This document shows, one piece after another, positions 1-10,000 of a stretch of DNA of 35,222 nucleotides; positions within the stretch are counted from its first letter, which is position 1; the number at the start of each line of letters is the position of its first letter. The stretch comes from Trichoplax adhaerens. Lineage: Eukaryota > Placozoa > Uniplacotomia > Trichoplacea > Trichoplacidae. The notes under the pieces were generated by a model. That model worked only from the letters and a program-made list of their open reading frames with translations. It was not told where the DNA came from and made no database searches. The translations under genes were made by a program, and so were the position numbers. The stretch spans positions 9,866-45,087 of the forward strand of contig NW_002060994.1 of NCBI RefSeq assembly GCF_000150275.1, in the 5' to 3' direction.

Positions 1-80
1 AATTATCCGCTTGATATAGAATAACATTTTAGAAAATATCCTATCAATAGGGACATTTAAAAGTATAGTTATTCAGTCAT

Positions 81-170
81 TAGCTAGCAGGTAGGATGCC
101 CTTAGTTTGGGCGTCTGGCTTTAGCACTCTGCGCATTGATAAAAAGACGCTGCTAGCTTAGACCACCTGC
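81..170 (+). other. Nested inverted repeats, possible structured RNA or element end
   Basis: Several short arms pair within 90 bases: 82-90 with 150-158 (9 of 9), 95-101 with 109-115 (7 pairs, one G-U), 88-93 with 165-170 (6 of 6) and 111-115 with 146-150. Some pairings exclude each other. It does not match a tRNA (no B box or anticodon arm). Function unknown. Confidence 0.3.
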
Positions 171-461
171 GAAGATACATTAATGTGGTAAAATTCCTCC
201 CAAGTAAATGGCATCGCAGCGCAAGATTCCGACATTTCTACTACGATAGCGTATATACGGTATAGGGTTAAATTGTATTTATTTAAGTTTTATCAGCTGA
301 TCCGCTAGTTTGACAAACAACTTGATTCTAAACATTTAGCGATATTTCATTTTCGAAATAAGGCCATAGAATTACTGAAAATGCGAATTCATTAATTATG
401 AAATAAAAGGAATTCACGCAAAGTATATTAATACATATATCATATATCTGTATTATTACAG

Positions 462-654
462 TAAAATATTCCCACAAGAAAATTAAAAATAAAATTCTTT
501 TTAAAGCAGCGGATGCTTATGTACAGATTGCAGCACACTATCTGAGTCTTGAAGATTTTTATGACGACATATGTATAGATTATACAATCTCTTCCGCAAA
601 CCTTACGACAAGATTCTGTAAAACATTAATGTCATATGACTTACGAGTATACCA
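462..654 (+). other. Candidate orphan exon, unknown protein
   Basis: An open stretch flanked by a TTATTACAG acceptor and a canonical CA|GTAAGT donor (655-660). It reads as a plausible protein with the acidic segment LSLEDFYDDICIDY and no stop, entering in phase 1 and leaving in phase 2. I found no convincing partner exon and do not recognise the sequence. It could be a chance open frame. Confidence 0.22.
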
Positions 655-1173
655 GTAAGTTATTGTACAAATGGTGCTATGGCGGTTTATTATGCTACTG
701 TAAGTTTCTCTAAAGTTTAAAATTTACTCAAACCATTTATACAGTAATATTGCACGCTTATATATACCAATTTTTAATCGATTTAAAGCGATACCGGCCA
801 AGGTGTTTTCGAACTAAAAATGGACATAAACTTAATCGTAGATGAAAACTATTGCCGCACTTAAATATAATTATTATCGAGTATAAAAATTAGTTGATTC
901 AGATGAATATCTACCGAATAGTATTGGTATTAGTACTTACCTCCTGATACAATAATCAGTAAATATTCAAATTTAAAAACATGGACTGCTGTAGTTTTCA
1001 AGAAAGCCTTCTTAACTGTCAATACTGCATAGGCTATACGTTAGAATGATTTAAAAGATACGCCATTATCAGTCCATAGGCATAATTATACTAACATAAA
1101 CGAATTTAGAATTAAATTAGCGTTATAGTACACCATACTAGAACGCTGCTTAGCCTTAACAATATGGAGCTGC

Positions 1174-1201
1174 TAATAATATATAATAATAATAATAATA
1201 T
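1174..1201. repeat. (AAT)n microsatellite
   Basis: A short run of AAT/ATA units, slightly interrupted at its left end. Confidence 0.7.
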
Positions 1202-1505
1202 CGTTAGTAATTCGAATTGTACGTTTGATACAGTTTTACTGTATATCGATCTTTTGAGAATGATGCGCAGGCTGGTATGGTATGGCGTTGGATTTCAAAT
1301 GTAAACTATCATAATTCAGATCGTAAATTTTTAAAATTGAAGTTAATCCTATAAATAAGGAATTTGTAGTAATGTACGAAAGTATATGAAAACCTCTAAA
1401 TTTATAGTGTATGCTATCATTGTGCTTGCGCAGAGTAATAGCCTAATGATGGTAAAGGAAAGAGTAAGCGACATGATGATATCGTAACGTAACTTTCATG
1501 AATTC

Positions 1506-1523
1506 TTTTTTTTTTGGGGGGGG
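1506..1523. repeat. Adjacent homopolymers, T10 then G8
   Basis: A run of ten T followed directly by eight G and then CCGGG, in otherwise AT-rich DNA. It could be slippage-prone DNA or an assembly seam. Confidence 0.6.
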
Positions 1524-2240
1524 CCGGGCAACGCCAGGAAGTTATTACTAGGTATCTATAAACATAGCAGCTAGCAATATCTACGATGAAACTAGTCATG
1601 ATGTGTTACCTATATTAAATCTTTATTACAGTAAGGTAAAATATTAAATGTACAGTAAGAAGCCGAGTGGTAAGTAACAATATCATGCTAGGCTGTTGCT
1701 TGCTTCAATAGCTAAATAATGTAATTTTTAATTGTGCTCATTTTACCTTTAAAAAATCACTTCAGTTCTAATGCAGCGTTGATAAAATCTAACGTTAAAG
1801 ATCCCTTTAGAAAATATTTCTTGACATAATTTAATCGTCGTAAGCATTCTTATTATATCATGGAATTAGCATTGAAGTAGTGCATGATTATAAAGGTTAG
1901 TGAAATTAAGCACCAATTACAACATAAAATCAAATTATTGCTAATATTTCTTTAATAATAACTTTTTAATGCGCTAGGTATTTATACCAAATCGATTGAG
2001 CGTTTATCTTATAATTAAATGAGATTTGATGACTCAATACCCTAACAACTGCTCGGTAAACAGGTAGTATTATAGCCTTTATTTGATTGCGGTGATGTGT
2101 TGGCATGTCAGTTATTTAATCTGGAATACCATTGCAATACAGAATAAGGATAACTCGGTTTACACAAGCACAGCATGATGCCTTAAGATTGATGTTCACC
2201 AAAATTTAACTAAACACTTCACTATGCAAGTATACCAGCA

Positions 2241-2387
2241 ATGGGAGTTGACAAAGTTAAATACACAATTGACGAAATCAACGCGCAACTACGTATCAAG
2301 AGTATAAAATCATCTGTCAAAGTAGTTGACATTCCGATTTTACGATATAGGGGACGGAAATCGGATATTTTGGAGTTTGATAACTAA
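2241..2387 (+). other. Small ORF of 48 codons, possibly coding
   Basis: An ATG in an acceptable context (GCAATGG) opens a frame of 48 codons, ending TAA at 2385-2387. It has a protein-like mix of charged and branched residues (VDKVKYTIDEINAQLRIK). It lies 277 bases before the start of the STAND gene on the same strand. It could be a small gene, an upstream ORF in that gene's 5' leader, or chance. Confidence 0.2.
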
Positions 2388-2663
2388 TGATAATTAACTA
2401 TAGCATTGTTCGTAGGCCACCAACTGGAAGTTGCAAATTTTCTTCGCTAGTGACATGGTGTCATCGTTGGAAGGAAAATCCTAAGTAGACAATTTTTTTC
2501 AATCCCTATTCGAAGTCACTTTCAGTTAGATCTCATATTCAATAATATCCAAGAAATTTATTTAAAACTTCAAGGTTCAAATCGCAAATCTACGGTAGCC
2601 AGAAAGACTTCTAGCGTTGGCGATTTATTCGTACTAGCATTACAGTGATTAATAACATCGAAA

Positions 2664-4065
2664 ATGTTCAAGCGCTTGAAACTAAGAAAGCACAGTACCA
2701 CCGTACGCCGTAACGTCACGCAACATACTAAAGATCAAAGTATAAAGCAAATACACTTATTTATTTCGTCTTTTATTTTGGAGTTTATTCAAAAACTGAT
2801 TTTGTATGATCGTATATCTACTGGAGACATAGAAGCTGAAATTGGGAGAAATTTTGAGCAATATCAACAATTCATTTCCGATTTCGCTAAACCGCTGACT
2901 TCTTTGCTTGGATCAGAAATTTCAGTTCCTATAAATTTAGGCTTAACAATAACAACATTTGCTGCCAGAAAATTAAAAAAAAAACTTAATAAAGAGAAGG
3001 CTAGTAAGATCATTTCTATTCTTCCCCCTGACGACAGTTCATCTACACTCTTTGTGGCTTTGCTGGCTTGTGATATTTGTAGAATGTATGAACACCAGAT
3101 ACTGTCAGCAGCCCAGGATACAGGTTGCCTATACCTTAATATAAGAAAACTAGCGAAGGCGGCGGCAAAACGTGTTCTAAATCACATGGCTAAGTCAAAC
3201 TCACTAAGTGATAACTCCGTAATTAGAATAATGGATAATAAAAGTAATAGTTACAATCAGTTAGTGGACTTGTACGGCAATTGTGTATCTGGAGTATACT
3301 ATGGCTTTTCAAAGAATTCGTCTGAAAAGTTGTTTGCTAAAAATAGAGACCTAAAGATCGCCTGTGGCGACTTGCTTACACAGCTAGGCCTTGTATTTGG
3401 AGGAGTAGGCGAAAAAGGTAAAGGTTCATATGCTCCTAGCCAAATTAAGTACATTAAACAATGGGGTTATCGCAGACCCTCAATTATCTTCGATTACCAT
3501 ATTTATAAGGATTTTGAGCTAAAAATCACTGACGACGGTAAACTTCCTTCAGATAAGACGTTCACTGATAGGGGCTGGATCGTAGTGCAATTTGATACCA
3601 GTGATTGGAAGAATTACAAATACTTAAGCCCTTTGTCTTCATTGCATAATTTTGAGTCTCTCAGAGAATATGCTATATCGGCTTTAAAGAAAACTCTTAC
3701 GAATGAAGATGAACAATTTACCGCTCAGATTCTGTCAGATCTGAAGATCAAAGTACAAAGTTTACCGAATAAGGAAGATTTACATAAAGAAATAGATGAC
3801 GTCATGAAGATTTTAGATCAAATGATTACAAAGGAAGGCGTTGAGAAAATAGTAAATAAATTGCAAAATGGAATTTTTAGTGAGATTGGTAAAGCAATAG
3901 GGCTCTTAAATAAAGCCATAACCAATATAGATAAACTCCAGTCTGATTTTAGCGAATTTAAAGAAACCTTTAGTTCAAAAATAGGAACAGAAATTCCTGA
4001 TAAAGGGGATTTATGTAACTTTCGTCACCAGGAAAACAATTTCAATTCCGATTACGATCTTATAG
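2664..4065 (+). other. First coding exon: unrecognised N-terminal domain (467 residues)
   Basis: This is a long uninterrupted exon. Residues 3-20 are basic (Lys/Arg/His-rich). About 20-200 look helical. About 200-330 look mixed, with an aromatic, Gly-rich stretch and the motif WGYRRPSIIFDYHIY near 266-280. About 350-440 is a Lys/Glu/Leu-rich, probably coiled-coil segment. I see no CARD, death domain, TIR, protease or nuclease signature and do not recognise the family. The exon ends at AG|GTAAGA (donor at 4066) in phase 1, which is exactly what the P-loop exon at 5884 needs. The split codon becomes Gly, giving the GIPDTP linker that precedes the NB-ARC domain in Apaf-1 relatives. Read without splicing, the frame ends 18 codons later at TAA 4119-4121, so a free-standing 485-residue protein is the alternative. 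Confidence 0.7.
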
Positions 4066-7000
4066 GTAAGAAGAAAAATACGGTGCATCTAGTGGCCTAT
4101 GATCTAGGACAGCTAAATTAAAAATTTTTATGATATTACAGTGAAATTTAGGTGAGAAGCTATATGTCAATATAGAATCACTTAGAACTCTATAATTTCA
4201 ACCAGCTGTGATTTTGATAGTATAACAGCAATACAGTAAGCTTTCAATTCACGAGTATAAACTTCTCGAACATTGTATTGCAGAAGCAATAAAAGTTCAG
4301 TAGTGATAAATAATGACTGCGCGGATATACATCACAATTAAGGACCGCTTCGTTGAACTTCCCGTGTTATTGCAGTTTTAAATTATTTAGCTGCCTAGTA
4401 ACTGTTTACTATAGTATCTACGTTAGTGAAACGACATGTTTAATCTAGTCTCTATTAAGTATCCTATCTAGCTCAAAAGTTCATAAAATAGTTCCCTGCA
4501 ATACAGCTTATGCAGTAAAAGCATTAAACAGAATACGCGGCCACTTTTTCTCTGTCATACATTTTACGTACAATAATTTGAAATGATCACCAATACATGA
4601 ATTAGATTACATCAGTTTCCACAAAGTAACTTAACAAACATTTATTTAATCAAGTCATTAACCTTGAATGTTGACGTAAAGCAATTATTTGGATCAAGTT
4701 TGACTTTATCCAGTTACTTAACCTCGAAATTGTCATTAAATAACTATATATTTGGCGGGCTGTTTTGATTTAAAGTTGAATTTGCGAATAGATAAACATT
4801 TTGACTTTTAAGATTTATAGCTTCGGTGATATAGCATATCGGCTTTGCAAACGAATTCAATGCTGAAGTGAAATTTGATGCAGTAGTCAAATTTCCTCAA
4901 ATAACTACAAATTGTAAATTTTTCAAGTTACCCTATCTAATAATAAGTCCCTAGACGTAAAAAAGTTTTAAGAAACCAAAAGAGTAAAATGAATGAGACA
5001 ATTGTTTGAGCTTAATTTCAACATCTACCTACTATGTCTATTTATAAAATTTGGAACTTTGGCTGGAATATTCATATAATTTTTCTGATCGTTTGCTTGC
5101 TGCCATGTGAATTAACAGAATAAAGACGGATTTTTGTAAAATTATAATGTACTGATTGCAAAGTACTTGAAATGGTAATTTACTGTAGTATACTAATCGT
5201 ATTAACAGTAAATATCCCATTATGATCAACCTAATTTAATACTTCTACGCAAAACATTGAAATACCGTACTATAGACATCTTTTTCAGAGCACAAATCAC
5301 AAGTAAACTCACCAGACAAGGATATTCATCTTTTGTTACTGTATTAGAAACTATTTAAGATCTAAAAGTATTGTAATATAAAGCATAATTCCAGTCGAAT
5401 TGTTAAAGTAAGAGTATCCCAGAAATTCTTTGGTATGCTGTGCTTGTAAGAACTGTTGTTGGCAAAAAACGAGTAGGCGTTTAAAATAATGACGATCTAA
5501 TTCGATATTTTCAAAATTTAGAATAGGAAACCATACAGCTAGCCGTCTTACATTTGGAAACAATAATAGCATTAATCAGTCCTTACGATAATGAAAATGA
5601 TTTGTTTATATGATACATTTTAATATTTGATAGGACTATTTTAAATAATTAAGATTTTATATAGTATTTTATGTAAGTTATTCTGCGCTTCTTCTTGGCA
5701 GAATACAGCTTAAATTAATTGTTTAAATCACAAATTTATCATTTAGCTAAGACTTACTTATCCTCAATTCGAAAATAAATTAGTATCAGTAGCAAAATAG
5801 CAAATTCGCTTAACTGAAGGCGGACGTGATAATTATGATATTGGAAATTATGAGATAACTTCATATAGCAAATGTTTCTTTAGGAATTCCAGATACGCCA
5901 GCAGAAATGTATATTACAAGGAAAGAATTTGTAGGAGAAATCGTTTCCAAAATAGTAGAAATTCAAAATAGCAGCAAAAGAAGTATTCTGATATATGGGA
6001 TAGGAGGTGGCGGAAAAACTGTTGCCGTAAGCCAAGCAGTTCAACAAGTAGCAAAAATGCCTAAATATAAGTCACGCCTTTCCGCTTATTGGATAACTTT
6101 AGGTGAAATTTATTCAAATATTATTGATTTTATCAAGTTATAACCTCAATTTGTCTACGAAGATTTCAGCTATGTCTAAAATCCTATCAGAATGAAAAGG
6201 TAATAGTATGCACTAATGATAAACTCTTTTTTTGCCTATGCAGGTGATAGTAGCGATGATGAACTTTTGACAAAGTTAAAACTTTTGGCATATTCTTTGG
6301 GAATTTCTTTCGCAGATTCTGACTGTAATGATTTAAACGTACTGGGATGTCTCATTAGGAAACATATTCGCGGTAGAAATGATTAGCAAGTGCAAGTTGT
6401 CATTCGAAATATGTTTTGATCTAATTCTGAGAATCGATGTAGTGCAAGGAGTTTAATAGTCTTTGCATCATACTGCATGATGCTTAAATTTACAATCTCT
6501 TTATTTAACAGAAAATAGCAGTGGACCAGAAATTTTATTCATTTTCGACGATCTATGGGACGACAGCTACATGTCATACTTGGATTTTTATCGGAAAGCT
6601 ATCATAATATCACGAAATAAAACTAGAGCAATGCTGAAAACAGATCAAATTGTCATTGAAGCTAATGTAAACACACTAAAATATTTGTCTACAGATTCTT
6701 TCAAGATTCTTAATTAAGGTGTTAATATAATAGAGAATCGCTTTATTTATGAACTGATTAACCAGTATTCTCTTTTGTTATTTAAGACAAAATTAACTAA
6801 AAGCGAGGCATTTGAAGTCTTTCGTTTGAATCAACCATCTCGACCAATAGAGGATTTCACGAAAAATCGATATATTTCAGAAATTATCGAGAGATGTCAA
6901 GGCCTACCATTAATGATATCCTTAATCGCAGCCCAAAAGTTAACTACCGAAGCAGAATGGCTGGAATATCTCATTGATTTGCAAAAGAATCTTCAAATCA

Positions 7001-10000
7001 AGAATGACGATAGCTATTTCTCTACGTTACACAAAAATTTCAATGCAAGTATAGAAAAGTTACAACCGGATGACCAAAAATTATTTATTATGCTTGGAAT
7101 TTTCAGAAAGTCGAAAATATCCGTAAATTTGATTGGCAGTCTCTGGAAGCTACCTTTGAGTACTGTCAGAATGAAATTGCAACAATTTCATTGTAGATCT
7201 TTGCTGACGTCCAGGAATTACAAAGAAGATCCGGAATACCGAACGTAATTTTAACTTGAAGCAAATTATTCAGAATATCGTATGAATTATCTTTGCATAC
7301 AATATATTTATTTACGTACGTGTTTTTGAAGTCCTTACTTTTCTATATTACATAAAAGGGATCATGCCATCTTGCACGACTTAATGGTTGATCACTTAAA
7401 GAATCTCTTAGATAATGAATGGGAGAAACATGGACTACATGAAGATTTTGTATTGCAAACGTACATAAAACATGCCAACAACTGGGATATTTTTAAAGGT
7501 GATCAGTACTTTTGGAACTTCATCACAGACCATGCTATTGCAAGTGGAAACCAAGATATCATTAAGAAGATTGCAACTGACGTTCGATTTCTCGATCAAA
7601 AACTGAAATACGGTATTCCTACCAAAAGGCTCTCTGATGATGCAAATAAGTTCAGCAAATATTTTGATGATAAAGTAAATATAAAATACGTTTTGGTACT
7701 GTTTCTGTTATACGAAGAGTAAGAATGATTCGACGGTGATTTCCTCTTCTTATAGGATCAAGAAATGAACCATCTGTCTCAAATCTTGCTGCTACATAGT
7801 TGTTTTTTGTTAAAAAATAATAGCGATTTCACTCAATTCGTACTGAATTTCTCAAATTCGGATTATGCGCTATACGAAAATGCAATTATAGAGGCACGGG
7901 AACGCAGAAAATATGGTCATAGTTTTCATGTCATACCTTGGTAAGAAAGCCAGTCTTGATAATGAGCATAATCTGAAATTGTATAATTATCGCAGAACCA
8001 ACAATATCTATTATTTAAGGGTAACGGAAATGAAGGTATTAGACGATTGGCAAGCATCAATAAGTGTTGGCACCAGCTTCAGTGATGTTCATCGTAGATT
8101 TGCATGCACTTGTTTGGAAAACTTAGATGTAATTTGTACTTTCAATAATGGCCATGATGTCTCCACCATAAGTGTACGCATAAGTTTATGTTTACTTAGC
8201 AAATTAACAGGGACAGATTAAATCAGTACAAAAATGTTTAAAATACTTATCATTCATTTTTAAATATAATAATTTAAATCATTTTAATTTCTATCCAACG
8301 TTGACTCTTCCACACTAGGTAAGGAATTACATATCATCAATGACTCAAATTAATATCCGCGTCGAAAAAAGACATATTACGAATGCAATACTTTCTGCAA
8401 CTGGTAAATTAATGGCATATCGTTATGTAAATGCATCGGTAAGGAATGCTATTAAAAACAAATTTTTTTGCGTAAAATTCAAAATGAGCCGCAACAAGCG
8501 ATTTTCCATCAACTTTCAGCTGAATTATATCATGCATATCAATTAACTTATCTTAAATTAGTAAAATATTAGTTACCGATCATTCTTAAGCGCTAATGGA
8601 ACCAAAAAATAGTTTTTACGCATGGTATAGTGCACATGAATGATAATGCATTTTAATATAAGTTTATTTTATGACTATTAATAGCGAAATCAAACAGATA
8701 TTAGTGAATTCTGGGAAGTATGGGATTTGAATGAAGGGAAAAAGATGAATATCCGAAACCAACGAGGAGAATTCGTATCGGAGCTGGATTCTGAATGCAT
8801 GAGCTTTTCTAGTATGGATGAGTCTATTGTAATTACCTTAACATCAAATAAGAAAAAGTTTAAAGTAAGGTTCTGGGCTTGATGTTTATTGACTACAAGA
8901 TTATGCCTTTAATTATCTTTTATCGACAACGTTTTGTCATCTTCAACTTACCAAATCTAATCCATTTGACGTAGTGTTGGAAAGTTCAAGAAATGACACT
9001 GAGACAAGTATGTGAATCTAGGGAGCAAAATTTTCAGACTGAAGGATTTGATTTTGTTGAAAATGGATCAAACATATTATCTTGGCATAAGAACTTTAAT
9101 CACGGAGACAGTGATCTGCAAGAGTGTGAAATTATGGTAAATATATGCGCCACAAGATTATTAAGCGATGATAGTGATGCCACAAAATATCGAATTACTA
9201 TAAATTGTAATGTGACTACAAGACCTCGTTAAACCTTCGCTCGTTAGAGCTTAGTAACGACGTAATAACAAACGTTCTTTCTAATTCAGATATGGGATGT
9301 CAAATCTCTAAGGGAACGATGGATAATGAGAGTCCCGTATTCAATTTCAAATATGATAGATGATACCTTTGTTCAGATACAAATCTCATGCTTAAAAGGT
9401 GTAAAATATTTTATTGAAGATTTGTTACTTTTGAATTATAACTATGCGCTCGGCATGATACCAAGTAAAGAAATTGAAATCGGAAAAGCAAATATTGCGG
9501 AATCCTTTTGTAGCTCTTTCTTCTTTATTCATCAAAATGAATATATCATCGATTTTGCAATTTCAAATAATAGTCCATATATTGCTATTTTGACAGACGC
9601 ACTATCGTTTTGCAAAATTCTTGTAAGTAGGTAATAGATTACTGAAACGCTAGCAATGTAAGCTATTTATATTTGATGTCTTTTTTTGGTAGATTCTTCG
9701 CTACGAAAATAAGCAAGTATTCACATCTACCATGATAAAATGCTTAAAGAATAGTGTTTCAATAACATTCATGCCAGGAATGCTAGACCTTTGGGTATAT
9801 AATTCCAGTAATCTGGCCATATATCAATATGGAGTTCAGAACTATAATTCTCAAGATCCTATAGATGATACCGTTATCGTAGCTTCAGAGTCAACCTGTA
9901 TAGGAGGAATGCCAATAGTTGCAAGAATAGGATTGAAAGATCAAGGCACAGTTTTCTTAGAGGTAAATTTTACTAAAATAGAAACTGTTATTTCCCGAAT

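Larger units (their letters stand above)
655..2240. other. No gene recognised
   Basis: AT-rich DNA with stops in all frames apart from short chance ORFs. It holds the AAT microsatellite and the T/G homopolymer pair. I see no protein similarity on either strand. Confidence 0.5.

Noticed and set aside
2560-2590. tRNA B-box-like GGTTCAAATCG
   Set aside because: No matching acceptor stem, A box or cloverleaf in the flanks. The same holds for GGTTCGAGGGC near 23164.
5038-5572. Minus-strand ORFs of 63 and 73 codons in the large first intron
   Set aside because: No domain, splice or start-context support, and unremarkable for AT-rich intron sequence.
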